A DNA stretch of 64,000 bases from Talinum fruticosum (Eukaryota; Streptophyta; Magnoliopsida; Caryophyllales; Talinaceae), in NCBI GenBank assembly GCA_021018815.1, contig JAITYX010000163.1, positions 143,145 through 207,144 on the forward strand. The letters run 5' to 3'. The position numbers and the translations under genes are program-made. Position 1 is the first letter of the stretch. Every line of letters starts with the position of its first letter. The notes beneath the pieces are model-generated. The model was not told the origin of the DNA and ran no database searches. It saw only the letters and a list, made by a program, of their open reading frames with translations. Positions 1-10,425 of this stretch are shown here, one piece after another.

Positions 1-142
1 ATGTAAACTTAAAAAAATCATGTCTAGTTTATGATAACATATAATACATCAAAATTGGAAGCAAACAGGAAATCATATATATATTATTATATATAATATA
101 TACGTAAATAATCCTCTTACACAACTAATAGAGGGAAAGAAT

Positions 143-201
<59 letters not shown>
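143..201. repeat. (GT)n(AT)n compound microsatellite
   Basis: About seven GT units run directly into more than twenty AT/TA units. It lies in the first copy of the direct repeat; the second copy has only a short AT tract at the same place. Confidence 0.95.
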
Positions 202-205
<4 letters not shown>

Positions 206-486
206 AAAGAGAGAAATTTAAACAAACACAAAAAGTAAGAAATTATAACCATTTTTGGATATAGGACTATTCCCAAAAACTTATCATGAAGATAAATTTG
301 TTATCAATTTTTTTTGATAAGGTGATGTTGAGGTGGATAAATTTATTCAATTATCTAATTTTTCGGTTTCCTTTTTGGTTGCAAGTTTGTTATATTGTAC
401 ATGATCATAAACTAGAGGCCATGATTTTTTCAAGTTTATATAATTCATAATAAGATAATAATGAAATGTGAATGAAATGTTGAGGC

Positions 487-842
487 CACCTTTTAATTTG
501 CTTTAATGATCGAAGACATAATAGGAATCGGAGTTCCCTTATTGTGTTTAACAATGAGCTCGGGTTCACAAGACTAAACATGGAGTATACATGCAACGTG
601 GGCCATTCCACGAATAAGGGGAGAAGGGGAGAAGGACTCAAATGGAAACAAAGGTGATAAACAATGAGAAACCACCTTTGTTTCCATTTGACTCCTCTAC
701 CCCTTCTTCCCTTCTTCATGGATTGGCTCACGTTGTATGTACACTCCATGTTTTTCTTGTAAACCCGAGCTCATTGTTAAACACAACAAGGGAATTCCAG
801 TTCCTATTATGTCTTGGGTCATTAAAGCAAATTAAGGGATGA
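487..842. repeat. long inverted repeat (170-bp arms, 16-bp loop)
   Basis: The left arm 487-656 and right arm 673-842 are imperfect reverse complements. Paired words include AATTTGCTTTAATGA with TCATTAAAGCAAATT, AACAATGAGCTCGGGTT with AACCCGAGCTCATTGTT, and AAATGGAAACAAAGGTG with CACCTTTGTTTCCATTT. The loop is 657-672. Transcription from either strand would give a hairpin of about 356 nt, larger than a typical microRNA precursor but like MITE- or duplication-derived siRNA hairpins. Short open frames in both arms mirror each other and look like chance. Confidence 0.85.
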
Positions 843-1032
843 CATCAACATTTTATTCATACTTAATTGTCCTATTCATTATGTAGAACTTAAAAAAATT
901 CATGTCTAGTTTATGATAAATGTATAATACATCAAAATTGGAAGCGAAAAGGAAACCATATATATATATACACCTTTTTGTATTTAAAAAATAGAGAAAT
1001 TTAACCACTACAAAGAATTAAGAAGTTATAAC

Positions 1033-1712
1033 AATGGTCCGTGTTAGAGGAATATATATTAAGTAACAACATCTTTTTGTTTTCATGTAATAATTTGATA
1101 AATGACATGTTTAATTGTTTGTAATTGTGCTTATTTTTCTTATCAATCTATGCTTTTCATAAATTATCATATGCATTTCATAAGTTTAGAGAACCCGTTC
1201 AAAAATTTGTACATAACAAGTTATTCTAGGTCACGATACATGCATAAATGTGTGTATAGCACTCAAGATATTAGCTTGGTATGTATAAGTTTTTGAATTG
1301 TTCGTGTTGGAAATTTTGAGAATAATATGATAATAGGTTGTATGACTATTATAATCCTATTATACATTTGACAAGATATCGTGGTGCTTATTTTCCCTCT
1401 CGTTCTTCGGGTGCAATTATGATGACAACGGGTTTGATGTGTATATCTTTACTTATGTTACCATACAATTAAGTAAGGATATATACATTAGTCATTTCAT
1501 TTTTATATGTTGCGCTTGAAGTACTAAGGGGAAATGATGCCGGAATTTTGTCAAATGTATGATAAGTTTTTGCTACGATTTAGGGTCGATTATTCTTGAA
1601 TGTGTTTGATCTTAGGCTCATGTCATATTATTATTTGTGCGTAATTAAATGATGAAAGTATGTACTTTCAAACTATATGTAGTGAATTATTTCTCGTGTT
1701 TAAGGGTAAGGT
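1033..1712. other. non-coding, upstream part of decayed CACTA element
   Basis: AT-rich DNA between the direct repeat and the transposase start. I see no terminal CACTA motif that would mark the left end of the following transposon, and no supported gene. Confidence 0.5.
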
Positions 1713-3472
1713 ATGGATCGAGCAAGGGTTTATAGCGACAGGAGGAGTGTAGAATATTGTGATGGTGTTAACAATTTTCTAGAGATTGCCATTAAACATG
1801 CAACCAAATTCGGAGAAAAGTCCACATTCTGTCCATGTTTAAGGTGTTTTAACTCCTCAAGATTGCCCCTAAGGTTATAAAAGGTCACCTATATCAACAT
1901 GGATTTGGCACAAGTTATAAGGTGTGGGTATGACATTGGGAAGAGGATTTTATGAATAATGGCGTAGGAGAAAAGGAAGGGTATGATGAAAATGAAGCTA
2001 GCATAATGGAATTAGAAGATCGACCTAAAGATGTAGTTCGTAGAGTAGAACGTAAATTAGTTTATCAACAACATGTATTGGGGCAATTGTTAACTAATTC
2101 GGTGAAGCCTCTTTACCCGAGTGTGATAAATATACCCGTTTATCGGTTGTGTTGAGGTTGTTGAACTTAAAAATGGCTAATGGCTGGAGTGACAAAAGTT
2201 TCACGGACTTGCTTGAGTGTGCTTACGAGATATACTCCCGGAAAGCAATGTCCTTCCTAGCCGTACATATGAGGCGAAGAGGATGTTGTGTCCTATGGGC
2301 ATGGGTATAAGAAGATACATGCTTGCCCTAACGATTGCATATTGTACCGAAAAGAATATGCACATAGACACGAATGTCCTAAATATGGTGTACCTCGATA
2401 CAAAATGAAAAACATCGATGGAGAGAGTGTTGAGGGACCTCTCGCAAAGGTGTTGTGGTACTTGCCAATAATACCAAGGTTTAAGCATTTGTTTTCAAGT
2501 GTAACTTATGCCAAGAACTTGATGTGGCATGCTGACGAAGAGTCTATGATGACAAGCTATGTCACCTTGCCAATTCTCCTCATTGGAAGAAGATCGATTT
2601 ATTGTTCCGGAATTTGGTAGAGAGGGACGGAATCTACGGACGGAATAAACCCCCATGGTGACCTCGGTAGTAAGCACAACAGTTGGCCTATTCTTTTGGT
2701 TACCTATAACATACCATCATCGTTGTGTATGAAGCGCAAGTACATTATGTTATCAATGCTCATTTTTAGGCCAAAAAACCAGAAAATGATATAGATGTGT
2801 ACTTGGTGCCTCTTGTTGAAGATTTAAAGTTGTTGTGGGATAAAGGTGTTTTGGTTTATGAAGCATACCGTCAAGAAAAATTTACATTGCGAGCTATGAT
2901 CTTTACCATAGTCCATAAGGCATGCCCCATTTATGTAGAGGGTACTTGCTCTTATCAACTTAAGCAAGGAAAAAGACGGCATATCTCGGATACCGAAAGT
3001 TTCTTCCCTTTTTCCATCAATATTGTAAGACAAAGAAGACTTTCAATGGAAAACCGAGATGGATTATGCTCCAACTCCATTAATAGAACATCAAATTTAT
3101 GACCAAGTGAAGGATCTTGATGTAGAGTTCAGCAAGCCATACCGACGTCAATCCGAAAACGGTGTGTGGAAAAAGATATCAATATTTTTTGATCTTCCAT
3201 ATTGGAAAGAGTTATGTGTGAGACATAGTCTTGATGTAATGTATATAGAGAAAAACATCTATAAAAGTCTCATTGGCACTCTTTTGAACATACCGGAGAA
3301 GACCAAGGACGGAGAGAAAGCACAACTTGATTTGTGTGAAATGGGAATATGGGAGGAATTAACACCACAACCAAAGGGGAATAGAACGTATTTTCCTCCA
3401 GCGTTTTACAAATTGAGTACAGGAAAAAACAATATTTGTGTGAGACCTTGAAAAAACTCAAAGTGCCGAGTG
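1713..3472 (+). pseudogene. CACTA (En/Spm) TNP2-type transposase, 5' part, decayed
   Basis: This is the N-terminal part of an En/Spm (CACTA) transposase, the nuclear protein that in an intact element recognises the element ends and cuts them. The ATG at 1713 opens a transposase-associated domain (PF13963-like): it begins MDRARVYSDRRS, continues with GVNNFLEIA, and has a CPCLRC cysteine cluster near 1833. After a frameshift come family blocks of TNP2 (PF02992-like) in changing frames: WSDKSFTDLLECAYEI near 2181, GYKKIHACPNDCILYRKEY near 2305, AKVLWYLPIIPRF near 2450, DVYLVPLVEDLKLLWDKG near 2790, and FFDLPYWKELCVRHSLDVM near 3190. Stops and frameshifts make it non-functional. The gene is interrupted exactly at 3473 by a TGTAAC...GTTACA element and resumes at 7646. 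Family identity is clear; subfamily is not assigned. Confidence 0.88.
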
Positions 3473-3822
3473 TAACACCCAGAAACTTAATCGTAATTAA
3501 ATTTTTTTTTTTGCATTTTATCGTCTTAATATTGTTTAAGAGTTTTGAGCCGCGCAAAATACGAAACTGAAATAAAATATGCGAACAAATTTGATAATCG
3601 CAAATAATAAGGGGTAATTCGTATAAATTTACATTTGTACTCGCGAAATGTATATATATATGTGTGTTCGAATGATTTATTCCGAATTTGAATAAATTAA
3701 ATTAATAAGTAAAAAGAAATAAAGTAGAACAAGTATATAAAATTGAAATTGTTATAACAACAAATAAAATTTAGTCAAATGTGTGATATATACTTAACCA
3801 TGTGATAAATTAATAGTAAAGG

Positions 3823-3846
3823 ACAAAAAAAAAAAAAAAAAAAAAA
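3823..3846. repeat. poly(A) tract
   Basis: A run of about 23 A near the start of the LTR-like insertion, just before the GC-rich block. No function is visible. Confidence 0.9.
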
Positions 3847-3899
3847 GAAGAGGAAGAGAGGCGGATGGTAGAAGAATTGGGAATAAACCAAGTGAAGGG

Positions 3900-4380
3900 G
3901 GTTTGAAAAGGGAGCTAATACATTCATCTTCCCACACACACATCTCCTCCCTCTCCTCCCCCGCCCCTACTGTCGTGTCGCCGGCTGCCGTCGGCCGGAC
4001 TCGCAGTAGCCACCCAGCCGCCGGCGGCACCCCGGCGCCACCCGCCGCCTTCGGCGCCTCCTTCTCTCCCCTCGATGCTCTGTTTTGCGCCAAGCAGCCC
4101 TGCCCTTACTGCTGCCACTACCACCGGACTGGGCTGGTGCCACCGTACCTTGGCCACTGCCGGCGCCAGCAAGCCACCGCGGGCATTCCCGGCCGCTGCC
4201 GCTCCCGCACCATGTTCTTCTCCCTCCTCCCTCGTCACGCGCCAGCGGGCAAAACCGCCCTCGCTGCTGCTGCACGGTCGTGCCATCCCCGGTCGCCGAC
4301 CGGCGCCGACGCCGCCGACTAGCGTGTCGTGCCGCTGCCGAGCCACCGGATATCCACCACCGAGCCACCACTATCTAATT
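3900..4380. other. GC-rich, CpG-dense block inside the LTR-like insertion
   Basis: About 450 bp of very GC-rich sequence (CCGCCGGCGG, CCGGCGCC, GCCGCCGACT words) sits in otherwise AT-rich DNA. Overlapping open frames on both strands read as alanine-, proline- and arginine-rich strings with no recognisable domain, so I treat them as compositional shadows. Long plant Gypsy LTRs often carry such a leader-like block around the transcription start, which fits here. A captured host 5' UTR/exon cannot be excluded. Confidence 0.6.
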
Positions 4381-6359
4381 TCACATTTAACTCAATTTGA
4401 GGTATATCTCCACATCTCCAATCCTTAATTTCTAAGCAAATTTTATCACAAATTTATGTTATTATCGAGTAATTAGGCAACTATATGTGAATTGTGAATT
4501 GATTATGGTGGAAGTGAAGGAATTGTGGGAAAAATTGAAATTGGATTTAGGGTTTAATATGTGTGGATATAGAATTGGAAATTAATTTGGGTTTGTTTAT
4601 AATTGTTAATGTGCTTGTTTAAGGTTTATATGAATATGAATGAATTGCTTGGTGCTTGGAAGAATTGGAAGAAAAATATTGAGGATGATTGAAATATGAG
4701 CGTATATATAATTTTGGGATTTGGTTTCAAGAATGTGTAAATGAGACGTTGAAGATTGATGGAGGATTGAATTTATTTGTTTGTATGTGTGCTAAACTTG
4801 AGTAAATTAACGTAATTGAGTTTTGGTTTAATTGTACAAGTGCGAATTAATTTGAAATGTAGAGAGTGAATGGGAAGATAGATATATGATCATGGGAAAG
4901 TGATTAAAAGTTAGGTTATGTTAAGCTTGATTAAAAAAATAAAATTGGATTATACTTGGGAACTTTATTGAAATTGATAGAGACTTTGGTGAAGTTAGTA
5001 ATTTGGTGATAATAAGTGATATGGTGGTGAAAGGACAAGAATAATTCAATGTGCAATGATCTTTGCGAGGATTCGACAAATTACTTAGAGTGAGACTTGG
5101 CTTGAAAGGAAAATTCAAATGTTGGATTGAGTAGGAGAAGGAGGGGGAAAAGAAATTTACAGAAATTAAAGGAAGTTAGAAATTCAAATGAATTTGGGTA
5201 ATAAGTGGGGAATTAGAGGAAGTCAAATGTGAAAAGTTTGCATAAATAGAGAGTAGCTATCGAGTTTATTAATGCATAAATCAAATTACTTCCGAAAACA
5301 GAAAATCGATGGAAATGGACATGATCGAAGGAAATAACGAAAAACAATACTCGAAGGAAAACGATCAACTACCTCAGGTACGTTATTGTCCGCACTTTTC
5401 AAAGTATTTAAATGTCAACATGTTAAAATATTGATGAGTTTCACTATTCCGTCTACGACCCATTAAATCATTAACCGATTATTGGTACTATTCATAAAAG
5501 AATTAATCGTACGGAGTCATCTCCCGATAATCGGGATTTTTATGATTAAATTGCTTAACCGAAACCCCAGCTATAAATATACATGTATGACAGTTCTTGT
5601 CTTAATAAAAAATCGGAAAGTTCATGAGCCCAAGAAAATGAGAACACCGACGAGATTGTAACTTGGTTTATATACTTGGTTTGAACCTTGGTTTTGTGGT
5701 TGTAAATATACTCCGGCGTGTGGCCGTTGAGTTGTATACTCCGAGCGTGTGGCTCGTTGAGTTTTATTGTGAATTTTATGCAGGTTTTAAGGCTTTTAGC
5801 CTAATGGCTAGGTCATATTTCAAACGAAACTCTGCCAAAATTTTTAGGAAACTGGGAAACCAAACCCATACCTTAAGTAGGAAGTATAACTAGTTTACAT
5901 ATAAGAGGACATCTCGAGCATATTAGATGAAATGAGTGGTACAACTAAGTTTAGCCTACATTAAGCACAAACTAGAAGTGATAGAAGCAAAAGATCAAAC
6001 TTGAGCTATATTACAAGAATGGGGGATTAAACTCATCAATCGTTATATACAAATTCAAACCATATCATCAATAGCTGATTTCGGGAAACGTATAAATATC
6101 GGGCTCAAAAGGAAACATTATGGATAGGCGCGTAAAAGTAAAAGTTTGGTAATCGTAAATGCATATAAATGTTGTTAAAGGACTAGTAATCTACAAAGTA
6201 GATTAGTTTTGGAAACGAAATCGAATTGAAATTGTGTTGCGTAAACAATCAGTCATTGGAGTGTTGGCACGCTGAGGTATGTTATTGCTTGTACCTTTTC
6301 CAAAGTGCTTATCTTTATTATTGAGTTGCTGTTTTAATAATACAAATAATTTGGACCCA
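4381..6359. other. non-coding body of the LTR-like insertion
   Basis: AT-rich sequence without a supported gene. Two stretches resemble each other: ACCTCAGGTACGTTATTG near 5371 and GCTGAGGTATGTTATTG near 6270, each followed by a CTTTTC-AAAGT word. The 5650-5860 module matches Gypsy LTR ends elsewhere in the window. Confidence 0.5.
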
Positions 6360-6530
6360 CTTCACAGCCACAGTTCACAGTTTACAACGATTTACTACGG
6401 TTCGCAGTTCACGGATGCAGTTTATAGTTCAAAGTTACACCTTACGACTTACGATTCACAGCTTACGATTCACGATTATAGTTTACAGTTCACGAGTACA
6501 GTTTACGGTTCACGAACACGATTATAATTC
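6360..6530. repeat. degenerate short tandem repeats (CAGTTCAC / CGATTCAC)
   Basis: Words such as ACAGTTCAC, GCAGTTCAC, CGATTCAC and TACAGTTCACGA recur every 8-20 bases. They precede the regular 27-bp array and share its TTCACGA motif, suggesting an older, eroded array. Confidence 0.6.
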
Positions 6531-6696
6531 ATTGCGCTTATAAATAAGTTTTCACAATTTATCATGATTTGGCCATGCAAAGGACCCATTAATCGCTATG
6601 ACGATCCATGAATGAATGTGATCGTAATCGTAATCGTAATCGTAAATGGTTGATCCGGGGACGCTCGGACAACGTTGCTCGCTAGCAAAACATTGA

Positions 6697-7037
6697 ACCG
6701 TTAATCGTTCAACTGTTCACGAGAATCGTTAATTGTTCAATTGTGCATAGAATCGTTAATCGTTCAACTGTTCACGGAATCGTTAATTGTTCAATTGTGC
6801 ACGTAATCGTTAATCGTTCAATTGTGAACGGAATCGTTAATTGTTCAATTGTGCATAGAATCGTTAATTGTTCAATTGTGAACGGAATCGTTAATTGTTC
6901 AATTGTGAACGGAATCGTTAATTGTTCAATTGTGCACGTAATCGTTAATTGTTCAATTGTGCACGTAATCGTTAATCGTTCAATTGTTCACGTAATCGTT
7001 AATCGTTTAACCGTTTAATCGTTCAATTGTTCACGAC
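6697..7037. repeat. 27-bp minisatellite, about 12 copies
   Basis: The unit AATCGTTAATTGTTCAATTG plus GTGCACG-like bases repeats every 27 bp (for example starts at 6724, 6751 and 6778). It alternates between TTAATTG and TTAATCG, and between GTGCAC, GTGAAC and GTTCAC. Because 27 is a multiple of three it makes an open frame of a nine-residue repeat (IVNCSIVHV-like) that is not evidence for a gene. The unit contains near-palindromes such as GTTCAATTGTGAAC. Confidence 0.93.
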
Positions 7038-7645
7038 CGACCGCCTTATGGTTTAATGAACCTAGGAGTCGGATCCCATGATTGATTGCTTCACGAGTAC
7101 GGGTCCTAAGTTTGGCTAAATCAAGCAAAGCAAATCGGCAATTGACAAGTTTGCAAACCTGTTTATTCAAGAAAAATGATTTAAGATATGCATGACTTAA
7201 GAGCACTTAAAGTATAATTTTATTTTATAACGAGTAACGTATCGAGCTTCTAGCTCACACGTCTATTGTTTTATATTTTAAAATTTTTTAGGAAGTCGAG
7301 CGCATGGCGGACTACTCTCAATCACACCCAAAGTTTAAAGATGAAGAAAAGATAAAGTCGGTCGGAGAAGTAATGTTCGTACTGTTCGTCTTGACCCCAT
7401 ACATGTTAGTCCCTTCCTCGGTCTCATGGCTCATGATTCCTCTCCAGCTGATCCTCGGCATTTTGAAATTTCATTTTCTGTAAAGAAAAAAATTTGGGTT
7501 GGATTGTTACATAAATTGTTTTTCGAATTAATTTGCTCAAATGAACTTGCCTCTTTTTCATTCCGAAACGGCGGTAACGTCTCCAATTTACAAGTCTTCT
7601 GCTGTTAATTACTTATTTATGTATTTACGTATTGGGGCGTTACAC

Positions 7646-8990
7646 GGAGCGATATTCTTCAAACATCAGTAGACTCGTTTCGATGTCCGATTATAGACTA
7701 ATCGGTCTTAAATCTCACAATTGTCATGCTTTGATGCAACAAATTCTATCGGTTGCTATCCGAGTCATGATGCCCAAACATGTCGAATAGTCAATTACAA
7801 GACTTTTCTTCTTCAATGCCACATGTAGCAAAGTCATTGATTTGGAGAAATTAGATGATCCGAGTGCAGCATGATCGTTATATTGAGCCAACTTGAGATG
7901 TACTTTCCACCTTCATTTTTAATATCATGATGCACCTAGTTGTCCATTTGGTGAGAAAAGTGTGATTACGTGGCCGGTTTTTCATTGATGGATGTACCCT
8001 TTTTAACGTTTTATGAAAATTATCAAGAGGTATGTTAGAAATCAATACCGACCGGAAGCGTACATTGTTGAGGCATACACAGCTGAGGAGTGTTTTGAGT
8101 TCTACTATGAATACTACCCGCAAATGGAAGTTGTTGGTATTCGAAAACATCAATTTATAGGGAAGAGTGGTGTGTAGGGAAATTGGGATCGACGGTTCTA
8201 ACAATCAGTCGGGATATGAGGGATCAAGCACATCTTTATATTCTCCAAAGCAACGATGAAGTGCGATCGTTCATTGATTAGCACAAATTTCTCACAAGGA
8301 GACAATACCAAGGAAAAATGAGACGTGGGTACTGACCCATCATAATCGCACATTTGTCAACTAGTTTAGACATAGTGTCATCACTAGCCAATTGGAAGAA
8401 TCACGAGAGCATATCTCGCAAACATTAGTAAGCTTGCCTAGAGGGCTGCAATTGGAAGTCATATCTAACCGTGGGTATGACATAAATGGATACTCTTTCT
8501 ACACAAAGAGCCGGGACAATAGGAGCACCATGCAAAATAGTGGTGTCATATTGGAGGCTTATGCACTTCATGTTTCCAGCTCCAAGGACAAACATCTCCT
8601 TGTAGCTAAAATGTCATATTACGAAGTCATTGAGGAGATATGGGAGCTAAAGTATGTTGACTTCCGTGAGCCCGTTTTCCGGTGCAAATGGGTTGACAAT
8701 AACAATAGTGTCCGAGTTGATGAGATGAGATTCACAATGGTCGATCTCACAAGAGAAGGGCCTAAAGGGTCAATTTGTTATGGCATCCCAAGCAAGACCG
8801 AGTGTTCTACGTTAAGGACCCGATGAATGATAAGTAGTCAATTGTTCTTCAAGGGAAGAGGCACATTGTTGGTGTGGATGGTGAAGATGTGTGTAAGTTT
8901 GTTGAGGAGACCTCACCCTTCTCCTTGGGAATGCCTGTCGAAAATAAGGATGCCAATTTTAAAGAATTATATTTAAGGGTTGACCGTTAG
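7646..8990 (+). pseudogene. CACTA TNP2-type transposase, 3' part (DUF4218 and DUF4216)
   Basis: This continues the gene broken at 3472. Blocks recognisable in scattered frames are IGLKSHNCHALMQQILSVAI near 7705 (DUF4218 start), YRPEAYIVEAYTAEECFEFY near 8045 (DUF4218 end), and a better-preserved DUF4216 stretch from 8392 to 8826 with GYDINGYSFYTKSRDNRST, MSYYEVIEEIWELKYVDF and PVFRCKWVDNNNSVRVDE. The order TNP2-DUF4218-DUF4216 is standard for plant CACTA transposases. Frameshifts and stops at several places make it a relic. It ends in EEK-rich sequence near 8990 followed by a non-coding 3' region. Confidence 0.85.
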
Positions 8991-10020
8991 GAGGGCATAT
9001 ATATTGAAGATAAGCCCAAAGGAGGAGAAATAAGGGCATAAACCATGTAATTATATCAACTCGGTAAGAACGTTATTGTATAATAATTTTGTTGATAGAT
9101 ATCCATATTTTTGCTTGTTTCAAGCAACTACATCGTACTTTTTCATTATTCTGACTTTTAAACCTTTCATGTAACAGATTGTTCATTGAGGATTGAAAGG
9201 AATAAGCTTTTAAGTATTTACGCTAAACAAATGATTTATACCAAAAAAATTAATTTGAAAATTTTTGGTATAAATCACTTGTTTAGCTGAAATATGGGAC
9301 CATGACAAAGGAATGTGTTGGTGAGATCTCCTGCTGGTCTACGTACTCCTTGTATTATAACTCACATTGTAATATAGTCTTTTTCAATATTTATGCCAAA
9401 AAGTTCATCTCTTTGTCTTAAAAATTTGTGGTTTAAATGATTTCAATATTTATGCCAAATGTTTCATCTTTATTTATCCAAATTTATATTTTTAGTAGAT
9501 TGAGTTATGTGCTTGTCTTTATGAATATATTGTTTGCTTAGAGTTTGTGCATTGTTAGTGTAGGCAACAAATATGATGTATATATGTTGTCTAGGCTACC
9601 GATGCAACAACTCTAAATAAGCAATATCGTCATGAAGAAAATCACATAACTAAATCTAGTACAAAAGTATAAATTTGGGTAAATAGAGATTTTCCTTTAG
9701 ACATAAATTTTGAAATTAATTTATACCACAAATTTTCAAGATAAGAAATGAACTTTTTTACATAAATACATAAAGAAGAGTACTCTTTGTATTATATTTC
9801 ACATCATTGTAATATATTCTTTGTCTGGAACTTATTGTGAAATATGGAATTGTTGTCAAGCTTGTTAAAGATGGAACTGTTGTGGATGTAGTAATGTGGG
9901 AAAAATTTTTTGTGAAACAATTGAGGTCTGTTGGTGGTTGTTGTGTAAATTATTGTGGTTGTACGTGTGTATATTCCTTTTGTAATAAACTGTACAGGGT
10001 TACAAAAAAATATATAAAAA
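8991..10020. other. non-coding 3' region of decayed CACTA element
   Basis: No gene is supported. Internal repeats are present: GTACTCCTTGTATTATAACTCA near 9343 matches GTACTCTTTGTATTATATTTCA near 9780, and the words around 9375-9480 recur in inverted form around 9690-9760. Confidence 0.5.
9222..9287. repeat. 66-bp near-perfect hairpin
   Basis: GCTAAACAAATGATTTATAC at 9222 pairs with GTATAAATCACTTGTTTAGC ending at 9287; arms of about 26 bp with one mismatch surround an AATTAATTTG loop. It could be a tiny foldback element or a subterminal structure of the CACTA element. Confidence 0.85.
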
Positions 10021-10425
10021 TCCAGACCTATTACTACGATTCTTAGTTTAAAAACCTTAGTAATAGGTTTGATATAACCTATAACTAAGGTTCTTAGTTA
10101 AAAACCGTAATAATAAGTTTTGGCCTAAACTTTTGGCCGGAAGAGGGTGGATTTGGGCCAAGACCTATTACTACGGTTTTTAATTAAGAACTGTAGTTAT
10201 AGGTTAACTTATTACTACGGTTCTTTTAGAAGAACCGTTGTAATAGGTTATATATGACTACGGTTGTTCAAAAGAACCGTAGTAATAGGTCATCTTTTAC
10301 TACGGATTGGAACCGTAATAAAAGATGTCCAACTACAATTACGGCCACATACACGACACCTGATAATCATAGTTAAAGGTTGTTTTGAACCGTAATTAAA
10401 AGTAGTTCCTATAGTAGCATAACCT
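10020..10425. mobile_element. CACTA subterminal repeats and degenerate terminal end
   Basis: The motif CCTATTACTACGGTTCTT and its inverse AAGAACCGTAGTAATAGGT recur six or more times in both orientations, the transposase-binding arrangement of CACTA ends. The segment finishes with CCGTAATTAAAAGTAGTTCC and TATAGTAGCA, where an intact right end would read ...TAGTAGTG. It probably terminates the element whose transposase lies at 1.7-9.0 kb. The matching left end was not found. Confidence 0.75.

Larger units (their letters stand above)
1..1032. repeat. diverged direct repeat pair (about 1-255 and 883-1032) flanking a hairpin
   Basis: The segment starting near base 4 (ACTTAAAAAAATCATGTCTA...) recurs near 889 with the same order of words: CATGTCTAGTTTATGATAA, then TACATCAAAATTGGAAGC, an AT microsatellite, GAGAAATTTAA and AAGTTATAAC-like sequence. 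The two copies are in the same orientation about 885 bp apart and enclose the inverted repeat at 487-842. They could be ends of a small transposon or an older tandem duplication. No coding sequence is evident. Confidence 0.6.
3473..7645. mobile_element. 4.2-kb LTR-like insertion (probable solo LTR, Ty3/Gypsy type) inside TNP2 gene
   Basis: The insert starts TGTAACACCC and ends GGGGCGTTACA, giving the TG...CA and TGTAAC/GTTACA ends of many plant LTRs. Transposase homology stops at 3472 and continues directly after 7645. The flanking 5 bp are CCGAG on the left and CGGAG on the right, consistent with a 5-bp target duplication with one mutation. No gag or pol is visible. A module at about 5650-5860 (GGCGTGTGGCCGTTGAGTTG, then TTTTAAGGCTTTTAGCC and GAAACTCTGCC) is shared with the 3' ends of the Gypsy LTRs at 39.6 and 43.7 kb. 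It is unusually long for a solo LTR; a gene-less derivative (LARD-like) is the alternative. Confidence 0.6.

Noticed and set aside
405..842. Two similar proteins encoded on opposite strands
   Set aside because: They are the two arms of one inverted repeat and therefore mirror each other.
990..1010. CCACTACAAAGAATT as the left CACTA terminus for the transposase at 1.7 kb
   Set aside because: It falls inside the second copy of the direct repeat and is not followed by subterminal repeats; no inverted match to the 10.4-kb end.
3794..4428. Several overlapping Ala/Pro/Arg-rich open frames of 97-140 aa on both strands
   Set aside because: They overlap one another in all frames in a GC-rich block, have no domain, and lie inside an LTR-like element.
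6743..7018. 91-residue periodic protein (IVNCSIVHV repeats)
   Set aside because: Frame exists only because the minisatellite period is 27 bp; no start context or domain.
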